Notes under the pieces: generated by a model | Seen by the model: only the letters and a program-made list of their open reading frames with translations | What the model was told of the DNA's origin: nothing | Database searches by the model: none | Program-made: the position numbers and the translations under genes | Part shown: in pieces, positions 45,568-53,027 of the stretch | How the letters are laid out: each line of letters starts with the position of its first letter | Numbering within the stretch: the first letter of the stretch is position 1 | NCBI GenBank assembly: GCA_938050045.1 | Contig: CALLJS010000017.1 | Span: forward strand, 124,001-188,000 | Direction of reading: 5' to 3' | DNA from: an uncultured Sphingomonadaceae bacterium | GTDB lineage: Bacteria > Pseudomonadota > Alphaproteobacteria > Sphingomonadales > Sphingomonadaceae | Length of the DNA: 64,000 nucleotides

Positions 45568-46653
45568 CTAATCACGTATAACCGTAAAGATAGCAACCAA
45601 AAGCCATAATATTGAACCGACCGCAAATATTTGTAAAAATATAATGCCCATTCCTAAAACAACCATCACCGCGCTTATTAATGCTAAAAAATCGCGCATT
45701 GTGATCCATATCAACCAATCAGCAAATGGTATTTCCCTCTGGCGAAGCATATGTTTCAGACCATCAAAATTAACATGTTCCCCAGAGGAAACTGCATTTC
45801 TACCCAGTAAAAACATACCCAGACCTAAGCAAATAGACCCTATGAGCGACATTGTAATAGCATGGTCTGATCCTTGTACAGACAGGCTGATGCCTAACCC
45901 TATTATAAAGAATAAATTTGTTGCAGCATCAGTCATTGAATCAAGGGATGCACCAAATTCACTGCTTCGAAAAGTAGCGCGTGCGATTTCCCCATCTACA
46001 CCATCAAGCATAGATGCAGTTTGGAATAAAATGGCACCAATTACCATGCCTTCATAACTTCCCGTTAAGAAGTAAAACAGCATTATAATTGCGGTAATGG
46101 CTGTTGCTATTGTGGCATGAATTGGGCGAATAAAATTGCTGCGGAGAAGCAAGCCGCTTATGGTCATAGATATGGGTCGATTGATTTTACGCGATACGAT
46201 TCCATCGCTCGTTTTGCTTGTTGCCCGCAATATTATTTTGCTTAATTTACGCGATTTTCTAATTAATTCTTCGACATTATTAATGCTATAATATGAAATT
46301 ATATCATCATAATTATTTGAAATATCGCTTTTTTTATCTGATATATGCATATTGGCTTCGATAGATTTAGCATCATTTAAGCTCTCGCCAATAATCAAAA
46401 TATCATCAGGGCTATTATGAAATTCATCGATAGTGCTGATATGTTGCGCATTGGGGGCCAAACGATTAATCTCGGAAAGACACCAATCAGATAGTAAAGA
46501 ACCATTATAGATAAAAAATTTTACATTGGGGCCATTGGGCAATGATTGCGCAGCAATATGCGCCTCTAACATTGCGCGCGCTGCTAATGGGATGCCTGCA
46601 ACTTTTGCCATTGCTGTTTGCTCAGAAGCAAAGAAAACAATGATATGCCGCAT
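45568..46653 (-). CDS. CDP-alcohol phosphotransferase with degenerate nucleotidyltransferase-like N-terminus
   Basis: 361 residues. The C-terminal half (about 165-361) is a membrane CDP-alcohol phosphotransferase with a perfect motif DGEIARATFRSSEFGASLDS...D. The N-terminal 150 residues resemble a reduced nucleotidyltransferase: MAKVAGIPLAARAMLEAHIA parallels KPLARVCGISLIEIAVRQLA of the gene at 29936, but the GxGxR loop is missing. This domain order copies the IPCT-DIPPS fusion known from Archaeoglobus, where the N-terminal domain makes CDP-inositol and the C-terminal domain joins it to inositol phosphate. Here catalysis of the first step would fall to the separate gene. Confidence 0.75.
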   Translation of the reverse strand: MRHIIVFFASEQTAMAKVAGIPLAARAMLEAHIAAQSLPNGPNVKFFIYNGSLLSDWCLSEINRLAPNAQHISTIDEFHNSPDDILIIGESLNDAKSIEANMHISDKKSDISNNYDDIISYYSINNVEELIRKSRKLSKIILRATSKTSDGIVSRKINRPISMTISGLLLRSNFIRPIHATIATAITAIIMLFYFLTGSYEGMVIGAILFQTASMLDGVDGEIARATFRSSEFGASLDSMTDAATNLFFIIGLGISLSVQGSDHAITMSLIGSICLGLGMFLLGRNAVSSGEHVNFDGLKHMLRQREIPFADWLIWITMRDFLALISAVMVVLGMGIIFLQIFAVGSILWLLVAIFTVIRD

Positions 46654-46811
46654 ATATTACCTTCTGCTATATGGGTATAAATAGCATTTAGAGACTATGA
46701 TAAAATTCTATTGAGAATGATGAACACCGCCTATAATCCTTAAACTTATACGATAATATTATCAAGCATACATATTATCATATCCTGCACCATTGGTATT
46801 TTTAATGAGGG

Positions 46812-47573
46812 GTGATAGCTGGATCGTGATTTCTAATATGCTATAGTAAAAATATAGGACATATAATTGTTGACTATGTTATAGCTGGACCGTGATTTCT
46901 AATATGCTATAGTCGAGCACATTCAGGCAAATTTGATTAAGCAGTTATAGCTGGACCGTGATTTCTAATATGCTATAGTGTTTTGTTGAGTAGGTCACGT
47001 ATTAATGTAGTTATAGCTGGACCGTGATTTCTAATATGCTATAGTTCAAATATTCGCGCACTTTGATGCCAAGCGGTTATAGCTGGACCGTGATTTCTAA
47101 TATGCTATAGTGAAGCGGCTGCAAAATATAACAATATACCAGTTATAGCTGGACCGTGATTTCTAATATGCTATAGTGTTGCTTGGTGGGACATCTGCCG
47201 TTGCTAGGTTATAGCTGGACCGTGATTTCTAATATGCTATAGTTTCGGATATACCGTAGCACACGTGGTATTTGTTATAGCTGGACCGTGATTTCTAATA
47301 TGCTATAGTGTTTCGGATATACCGTAGCACACGTGGTTTGTTATAGCTGGACCGTGATTTCTAATATGCTATAGTGTTTCGGATATACCGTAGCACACGT
47401 GGTTTGTTATAGCTGGACTGTGATTTCTAATATGCTATAGTTCAATATTTCCATCTAAAAACCCTGTATCAGTTATAGCTGGACTGTGATTTCTAATATG
47501 CTATAGTAGCCTGTAGCAATACATCCTCATAAAATGGGTTATAGCTGGACTGTGATTTCTAATATGCTATAGT
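46812..47573 (+). CRISPR. Type II-C CRISPR array, 12 repeats of 36 bp and 11 spacers of 30 bp
   Basis: Repeats start at 46812, 46878, 46944, 47010, 47076, 47142, 47208, 47274, 47340, 47406, 47472 and 47538, an exact 66-bp period. The repeat begins GTTATAGCTGGACCGTGATT and ends AATATGCTATAGT, very like the Neisseria II-C repeat plan (GTTGTAGC...GCTACAAT). The first repeat has two substitutions (GTGATAGCTGGATCG). The last three carry GGACTG instead of GGACCG. The plus strand is the crRNA strand because the tracrRNA anti-repeat is its complement. Spacers 8 and 9 are identical and spacer 7 shares 26 bases with them, shifted by 2. Confidence 0.99.
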
Positions 47574-47648
47574 GGATATGGTACTAATTCATTGATATAT
47601 AATGGGTTAATATCATATTCACTTAGCATGAAATGCATCGAATCACCC

Positions 47649-48032
47649 TTAAAATAATGCAAGTTGACCCGGATTTTTCCGCTGTCTTTTGCGGCTCTGC
47701 CCTGAAAAGCGTATGATGTTTGCATATTGTTTGTCCGTAAATCCTAAAATATGGATGTCGCCTTTATCGGGTAAATTTGATTCTATGTGCCGAATATATG
47801 TTTCAAACTGTTCTTTGCCCGAACAGAATCGGGCATAAATAGAAAATTGCGCCATTTCATAGCCTTCGTCCAGTAAAAATTCACGAAATTTTGATGCCGC
47901 TTTGGCTTCCTCGCGGGTTCCAACGGGAATATCGAACATGACCAAAATCCACATTATTTGATAACCGCTATAATGACCAGTTTCGACTGGTGGGGTAGTT
48001 TTCGGCGCGCTGAATTTTGCGGAACCATTCAT
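47649..48032 (-). CDS. cas2: CRISPR-associated endonuclease Cas2
   Basis: 127 residues with the Cas2 ferredoxin core MWILVMFDIPVGTREEAKAA and FSIYARFCSGKEQFETYIRHI. It overlaps cas1 by four bases (ATGA) with GGGGAG upstream, supporting start 48032 and a roughly 26-residue N-terminal extension; an internal Met (MWILVMFD) is the alternative start. With Cas1 it forms the spacer integration complex. The array lies 75 bases downstream. Confidence 0.95.
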   Translation of the reverse strand: MNGSAKFSAPKTTPPVETGHYSGYQIMWILVMFDIPVGTREEAKAASKFREFLLDEGYEMAQFSIYARFCSGKEQFETYIRHIESNLPDKGDIHILGFTDKQYANIIRFSGQSRKRQRKNPGQLALF

Positions 48033-48967
48033 CTGGTCTCCCCATCGGGAACATGCCTTGCTATTGCCATCCAGCCTAATGCTGTTGGTGGCTCGAACAA
48101 AGCGAGTGATAAATTATTATTGTCAAAACTTTTTGCTAAGCTTTGGCATAATCTTTGTGCCGCAATTGTTGTCGGTGACGTCATGCCGTGCAATGTTAAA
48201 TCAGCGCAAATAAGCGCAGCAAGCCGTTGTTTGACTATTGAGTCTATATCTTCCAGTCCCTCTTTTATCATTTGATACACAAGCGCGTCGACCAGGGGAC
48301 GAAAAGGCTCAACCAAATCATCTGCAAGGGCAAAAGCGTTAAGCCGATTGGCGTGATGCAGCCCAATGGTTGGGTGCAAACCCGATGCAACAATGTTACG
48401 TGCAATTAAGGAGCGCATGATCGTATAACCATAATTTAGCATAGCATTCGCGCCATGGGCATCGCGATTGCGCCGAAAGTCTTTGCCCATAAGAGCAGGC
48501 CAATAGCGGCGGGCTGCTTGCGCCTCCATATTATTGGGATCGCCCGATTTTACGCGGCCCGCCATAAAATTAAGCGCCTCGGCCTCGGGGTGATTATGTG
48601 CGGCTAGTAGGCTGGCTTGCATCTTTATTTTTGCAATGACGATGGCTTTCCAAGCCCGTTTCATCAAAGGTCGCGAAGCATCCCATTGGGCCCTGAACCG
48701 AGCATTTTGTTCATGATTGCCATCAATGGGAATGGTCATGGCAACGGGGGCATGATTGGCGGCGCATAACACCATCATCGCGCCGCGCTCTGCCAATTTC
48801 ACCACCAAATTGGTGGTCCATGTCACGCCGTGGGCATGCACTATGATGGCGGCGATGTCGTCTAATGCCACCCGTCCAATTTCACTATGATCGCGCGATA
48901 ATATTAATAGACCGCGATGCACAGATAGATGCACCTTGTCTGTTGAGACGTCAACAATACGATCCAT
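48029..48967 (-). CDS. cas1: CRISPR-associated endonuclease Cas1 (type II)
   Basis: 312 residues, typical type II length. N-terminal beta domain RIVDVSTDKVHLSVHRGLL. Catalytic-domain motifs: NFMAGRVKSGDPNNMEAQAA with the metal-binding Glu, AMLNYGYTIMRSL, GLHPTIGLHHANRLNAFALA and DLVEPFRPLVDALV. It integrates spacers with Cas2. Part of the minus-strand cas9-cas1-cas2 operon, 49 bases after cas9. Confidence 0.97.
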   Translation of the reverse strand: MDRIVDVSTDKVHLSVHRGLLILSRDHSEIGRVALDDIAAIIVHAHGVTWTTNLVVKLAERGAMMVLCAANHAPVAMTIPIDGNHEQNARFRAQWDASRPLMKRAWKAIVIAKIKMQASLLAAHNHPEAEALNFMAGRVKSGDPNNMEAQAARRYWPALMGKDFRRNRDAHGANAMLNYGYTIMRSLIARNIVASGLHPTIGLHHANRLNAFALADDLVEPFRPLVDALVYQMIKEGLEDIDSIVKQRLAALICADLTLHGMTSPTTIAAQRLCQSLAKSFDNNNLSLALFEPPTALGWMAIARHVPDGETR

Positions 48968-49016
48968 AAGTCACCATCCTCAGTGATAAAGATAGCAATT
49001 TATGGATAATATTTGG

Positions 49017-52000
49017 TTAATCGAGCGGTCCAGGATCGAATATATGGCCCAATTCATTAATGCCTATTTGCCGGGCCTTCATTTTTTGCAGGCCGCTAGC
49101 CGAAGTGTTTATATATTTAAAAGGATCGATAGCATCTGCATCTCTTGCTTTTAATGAACCTGCTTCATTATCGGGGGCAAGCTGGATAGCCCCCGATGCA
49201 GCAAATTTGACCACGCGGGCAATAATATTCTCGCCATCGCGTTCGATGGCCATCATATCATTTTGACGCAGGCTTAAGATGCGTTTGGCTGCGGGATGCG
49301 GTTTTATCTCGGCCATACCGCTCTGATGGGCATCAAACATTGATATGATGCTGTTATGCGCCGCGCCATCACGGTCTTTCCATTTGGTGATCCATTTGCC
49401 ATTTGGCATTCTCCACACATCAAAGCGTGCATTGGCATCGCCTTTATACGCTTTATAGGCTTTGCCATGCTTGTCTGTAATCGGAATGACTTTGAGCGCT
49501 TCACACAGCCTTACCCGCCTAATCCCTTTATAGGGGCCATCGCGCTTAGCAAAGGCGCGCAAGGCACTTTCAAACGCTTTGCCGCTGGTATCGCGTGTTG
49601 CAGTGTATAAGGCGTCTTGCAGGACATGATCGCTCATACGCTCTGGGTTGGTGAGATCTTTGGGTTGGAGCGATAATAATGGTTTGCGCGTCACCACAAT
49701 CGGCGCGCCCTTGGCATTGGTGCGCCCTGTTAAACCATAAGCGGTTTCATTGTGCAGCCGTCCTGAAGTATTATCTTTACCGGGTTCAGGCTTTTTTCTG
49801 CGGCCATGATCGGCTTTGTGGCTGATTGTCGTGGCCAATAATGCAGTGCGTAAGTCGTCTCGAAATCCCTTCCAAGGTTGCGGCAGACCATCAAATTTTT
49901 TATCTAAATTTTGGGTTTCGGCGCGCCCCGCAGCGGTCGCAATTTTTTGAATCATGGCTCGGTCGGTCGCGCCAACAACGGCGGCATCAATCGCATGGTG
50001 GCGATGATCGAGCCGGTTTTTGGGCGCATTGCTATGTTCATTTTCGACCCAATTATGATCGGCTAAAATATCGTTTAATCCCCACAAACGGCGCAGCATC
50101 GATGTCATACGGCCCGTAACAGCATAGACGCGGCAGCCTTCGTCGGGTGTATATAATGCACCGACATATTTGGCGGCAAGGCGCGCCAGATATTGGGTAT
50201 CGGTTAATTGGCGCGCGATGAACCCGCCGTCTTTTTCAACTTTTTCCATGGCATTAGGGCCAAAGCGCCATTGCTTTGATGTGTGCATACGCGCCACTTG
50301 CGCTTGAATTATGGGCCAGCGATCCGTTTTGCCCCAACGGCCCCACGGCGTTTGTTGTCCTTTTTCTCTGTTGCAATGGCTATGGCAAATGATTTTATTC
50401 GCCGCGCCATCATCCAAACATTTGGAATAGGGAATGATATGATCAACATCGGCTTCGCTGTTCATCAGCATTTCTATCGTCACCTGCTCGCCGCAATAGG
50501 GGCAACGGCGGTCAAGAGCGTTTTTAGGATTGAGTTCCTCCCAAAGGCGCAGCAACATGCGGTTGCCGCCATTGTCGCGTTGCCCCATCGATTCTAATAT
50601 TTCCCCGCGTGCTTTCGCAGCATCGGTATTGCGTTTAATACGGCGATTTTGTTCGGCCTTTTGTTTGTCGTTTAACTTTAATTCGCGGGCGAGTTCGACA
50701 TAAATATAATCGGGCCGTCCATGGATTTTGATAATCGCATTGATAAGCTTGCGCAATTGGTTCATGCCAATATGCACGGTGGGGTTGGTTATTTTGCCAT
50801 ATTGGCGTTCGGTATCATCCCTATATTCCTCTTTACCAGGGGCAATGTCGCGCGTTAATATTTCCCCATAATAAGGGAGCTGCGTTATATTTTTGCCCGT
50901 GCGCTGATCGCTATGGTTAAATCCTGCGCGCTTTGCAGCCTCGGCATAGGTTATCACCTCTTGTTTCAGCTCTTTGAGCAGCATTTGGGTGGCCATAATT
51001 CCAAAACGGCCATAACCCTCTGGCAGGCGAACATTAGCAATATTGGTTGCTGTTTCTGCGTCTAATTGATGCTGCTCCATCAACCAATGGAGCAATTTTT
51101 CTGTATTTTCCTCTTCTGTTAATTGATGGATAATCGCTAATTGGTCTTGGGTGGAAAAAGCACCCCATTGGCCATTAAAACATTTTTTGGCGTTCATGGC
51201 GGCGCGCACTTCATCGCCCAATAGGTCTTTGCGGTTTTCGCTTTCTTTGTTAAATCTCTCGCCGCTGGCCAATTTAAGGGTCTTGGCCAAAGATTTGAAA
51301 GTGACTTTTTTCGAGTTTTGCAACTTCATGATTAACGCATCGCGCTCATCCATTGTCAATTTGCGCGATGATGCGCCGGCTATTTCAATTTCTAGCTGAT
51401 TTACTTCCTCATATAATCGGCGCTGCTGGAACAAAGGATGGGCTTTGGCAATGCGCCGCTCATCAGCAGGGACACCGTTCCAGCCTGAAAATGTGCAAAA
51501 TCCGACTACTTGCGCTTTTAATGGCCTTTGAAAAAATATTATGCGCGCAATGGCATCATGCGCTTCTTGGGTTAATATAGCGCGATGATATTTTTGCTGC
51601 GCTTGCCAAATTTGGGCAAATTCATCTTGATAATGTCTGCGATCGGGATAAAAATCATAGCCATCGCCTTCGGGTCGCATGCGCACCCGTTTGCCGATGC
51701 TTATTGTTTTTGTTTTACCGTTTTTGCTCGCTCCTTTGACGGTTTGGCTGACATCGCGTTTCAATAAAAATTCGCCCAAGGTGCGTGCTTGTAATCGCTC
51801 CATTTCGGCATCAAGGGCTTTGGTGCCGCTGGCGATTTTACCATCCTCTCCCGCAACACGGTCTGCTTTACGATTAGACTTAAAACCGCGCCGCTGGTTG
51901 AGATGAAATAGCGCGCGGCCAAGCTGATGCAGCGTGATTTCTTCATCCAATGCTGTGACGCGCAATATATAAGGATCAAATATCTCTAATGCCTTTGCCG

Positions 52001-52253
52001 CCATTTGATCGCGCGGCAACAGGCCATAGTGCCGTAATGCTTTTAACAGGGCAGTACGACGCCCTTTATAGCGGTCTCTGCGGCGGCGCATCGCGCGGGC
52101 ATCGCGCCGATCAACCGCGAGGCTTGCCCCTGATTTGGGATCGCGGCCATCGGAAAATATACGAACCCCGATATCACGAATAATATCACCATCATAATAG
52201 CACCAACCGATTGAATTGGTCCCAATATCCAGCCCAAGCTTTGTGCTAACCAT
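49017..52253 (-). CDS. cas9: Type II-C Cas9 endonuclease
   Basis: ATG 52253 with GGAGG just upstream gives 1078 residues (the track ORF adds seven). RuvC-I KLGLDIGTNSIGW with catalytic Asp, arginine-rich bridge helix RRDARAMRRRRDRYKGRR, RuvC-II IYVELARELKLN, HNH with DVDHIIPYSKCLDDGAANKI and two CxxC-type zinc pairs (CPYCGEQ; CHSHCNREKGQQ), and RuvC-III RHHAIDAAVVG. All catalytic residues are present, so it should be an active nuclease. Length and gene order without csn2 or cas4 define subtype II-C. It is led by a promoter region that contains a match to the tracrRNA upstream segment. Confidence 0.98.
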   Translation of the reverse strand: MVSTKLGLDIGTNSIGWCYYDGDIIRDIGVRIFSDGRDPKSGASLAVDRRDARAMRRRRDRYKGRRTALLKALRHYGLLPRDQMAAKALEIFDPYILRVTALDEEITLHQLGRALFHLNQRRGFKSNRKADRVAGEDGKIASGTKALDAEMERLQARTLGEFLLKRDVSQTVKGASKNGKTKTISIGKRVRMRPEGDGYDFYPDRRHYQDEFAQIWQAQQKYHRAILTQEAHDAIARIIFFQRPLKAQVVGFCTFSGWNGVPADERRIAKAHPLFQQRRLYEEVNQLEIEIAGASSRKLTMDERDALIMKLQNSKKVTFKSLAKTLKLASGERFNKESENRKDLLGDEVRAAMNAKKCFNGQWGAFSTQDQLAIIHQLTEEENTEKLLHWLMEQHQLDAETATNIANVRLPEGYGRFGIMATQMLLKELKQEVITYAEAAKRAGFNHSDQRTGKNITQLPYYGEILTRDIAPGKEEYRDDTERQYGKITNPTVHIGMNQLRKLINAIIKIHGRPDYIYVELARELKLNDKQKAEQNRRIKRNTDAAKARGEILESMGQRDNGGNRMLLRLWEELNPKNALDRRCPYCGEQVTIEMLMNSEADVDHIIPYSKCLDDGAANKIICHSHCNREKGQQTPWGRWGKTDRWPIIQAQVARMHTSKQWRFGPNAMEKVEKDGGFIARQLTDTQYLARLAAKYVGALYTPDEGCRVYAVTGRMTSMLRRLWGLNDILADHNWVENEHSNAPKNRLDHRHHAIDAAVVGATDRAMIQKIATAAGRAETQNLDKKFDGLPQPWKGFRDDLRTALLATTISHKADHGRRKKPEPGKDNTSGRLHNETAYGLTGRTNAKGAPIVVTRKPLLSLQPKDLTNPERMSDHVLQDALYTATRDTSGKAFESALRAFAKRDGPYKGIRRVRLCEALKVIPITDKHGKAYKAYKGDANARFDVWRMPNGKWITKWKDRDGAAHNSIISMFDAHQSGMAEIKPHPAAKRILSLRQNDMMAIERDGENIIARVVKFAASGAIQLAPDNEAGSLKARDADAIDPFKYINTSASGLQKMKARQIGINELGHIFDPGPLD

Positions 52254-52287
52254 TTTCACCTCCAAATTTAACACCCTACAATAAAAA

Positions 52288-52360
52288 TCAATGCCCTACA
52301 ATAAGATATACATTGACTTCTGACTTATTATAGTTTAGGCAGCTTTTAGTGCTAAGAAAT
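52288..52360 (-). promoter_or_regulatory. cas9 promoter with candidate self-target site
   Basis: On the minus strand TTAGCA-N17-TATAAT (52354-52327) is a good sigma-70-type promoter with an expected start near 52320. Just downstream, at 52307-52297, lies ATCTTATTGTA followed by GGGCATTG. The 11-12 bases match the 3' end of the spacer-like segment before the tracrRNA repeat-like element. A shorter second copy, TTATTGTAGGGTGTT, lies about 21 bases further downstream. Confidence 0.7.
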
Positions 52361-52577
52361 TTACTCACTCTCAGTAGGATTCAAACCTAATTGAGAGTGA
52401 GTTAGCAATCATTTAGAAGTGTTGTGAAAGAATATTAGCACAAGAGGATGGTGTCCACAACTATCTTCGAACATACAATATTTGATATTATACGATTAAT
52501 TAGTAGACATCTTATTGTAGTTTCAGTTGGGCCGTGATTTTTATTTGACAATAATGGTCAAATCTATAGTTATAGAT

Positions 52578-52654
52578 TATTAGAAATCACGGTCCAGTTG
52601 TTAACAAGCAGCTTGACTGCACCAAATAAGGCAGAGGCTACGGCCTCTGTTTTC
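52578..52654 (+). ncRNA. tracrRNA (short form)
   Basis: The anti-repeat ATTAGAAATCACGGTCCAG is an exact complement of the 3'-central part of the CRISPR repeat, and the following TTGTTAAC pairs with the repeat 5' end through wobbles and one bulge. A nexus-like hairpin GCAG-CTTGA-CTGC (52608-52620) and a terminator follow. A TTGACA -35 box at 52545-52550 with AT-rich TATAGTTATAGA after it is the likely promoter. Transcribed divergently from cas9. Confidence 0.93.
52632..52653 (+). terminator. tracrRNA Rho-independent terminator
   Basis: CAGAGGC-TACG-GCCTCTG is a perfect 7-bp stem followed by TTTT. Confidence 0.93.
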
Positions 52655-52712
52655 ATATTGGCCTGATATTTTTATCATGACATGTTCGTTCTAAACAGTG
52701 CAATCATTCAAA

Positions 52713-52740
52713 TTGACGCCGCTTCATTGACGCCGCTTCA
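52713..52740. repeat. 14-bp tandem duplication
   Basis: TTGACGCCGCTTCA occurs twice in tandem between the tracrRNA and the tRNA gene. No function seen. Confidence 0.8.
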
Positions 52741-52893
52741 TTGATCCTGTGGTATTGTTTTTCGTATGCCCTTCCGTGCGGCTCTTGCGCGCGACATGCC
52801 GATATTCTGTATGAATTTTGATGAAACTCCGTGCATGAATATGCCAATGGGCCTTAATCAGACTTATATGGGAGAGACAGGGATAGGAAAAAA

Positions 52894-52969
52894 TGGTGCC
52901 GAATATCCGACTCGAACGGATGACCTACCGCTTACAAGGCGGTTGCTCTACCAGCTGAGCTAATTCGGC
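52894..52969 (-). tRNA. tRNA-Thr (anticodon TGT)
   Basis: 76 bases on the minus strand beginning GCCGAATTAGCTCAGCTGG and ending in encoded CCA. The acceptor stem GCCGAAT/ATTCGGC pairs fully, the anticodon loop is CTTGTAA giving TGT, and the T-arm has GTTCGAGTC. The 3' end faces the CRISPR locus. Confidence 0.97.
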
Positions 52970-53027
52970 ACATAAAACGGAAAATCTGGTATATTCCGAT
53001 TCAAACTTTATGCATGCGCCCTTAGCC

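Larger units (their letters stand above)
52499..52654 (+). ncRNA. Predicted long tracrRNA (tracr-L-like natural single-guide RNA)
   Basis: Read as one transcript, the segment has a 5' stretch of about 20 bases ending GACATCTTATTGTA, a degenerate CRISPR repeat in crRNA orientation (GTTTCAGTTGGGCCGTGATT, 52520-52539), a loop with its own hairpin ATTTGAC-N7-GTCAAAT, the anti-repeat, the nexus hairpin and the terminator. Repeat-like and anti-repeat parts can pair over about 20 bp, including 15 in a row. A TATTAT -10 hexamer at 52486-52491 would start the RNA near 52498, leaving a guide of normal length. The layout is that of S. pyogenes tracr-L; the transcript itself is inferred. Confidence 0.65.

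Noticed and set aside
46812-47573. Reading the CRISPR array on the minus strand, co-directional with the cas genes
   Set aside because: The tracrRNA with nexus and terminator is on the plus strand and complements the plus-strand repeat; the repeat start GTTATAGC and end GCTATAGT match II-C crRNA orientation.
46812-47573. Self-targeting spacers against this window
   Set aside because: No spacer match elsewhere in the window was noticed by eye; a computed search would be needed to be sure.
47649-52274. Plus-strand ORFs inside cas9, cas1 and cas2 (for example 49826-50119 and 50283-50597)
   Set aside because: They are shadows of conserved minus-strand cas genes and have no family features.
52520-52604. 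The repeat-like and anti-repeat segments as a simple transposon inverted repeat or a second mini-array
   Set aside because: There is no second spacer-repeat unit and no target duplication; the anti-repeat is followed by tracrRNA hairpins and a terminator, and the flank matches the cas9 leader.
52894-52969. tRNA-Thr as integration site of a genomic island carrying capsule and CRISPR genes
   Set aside because: No integrase, no second copy of the tRNA 3' end and no att-like direct repeat was noticed in the window.
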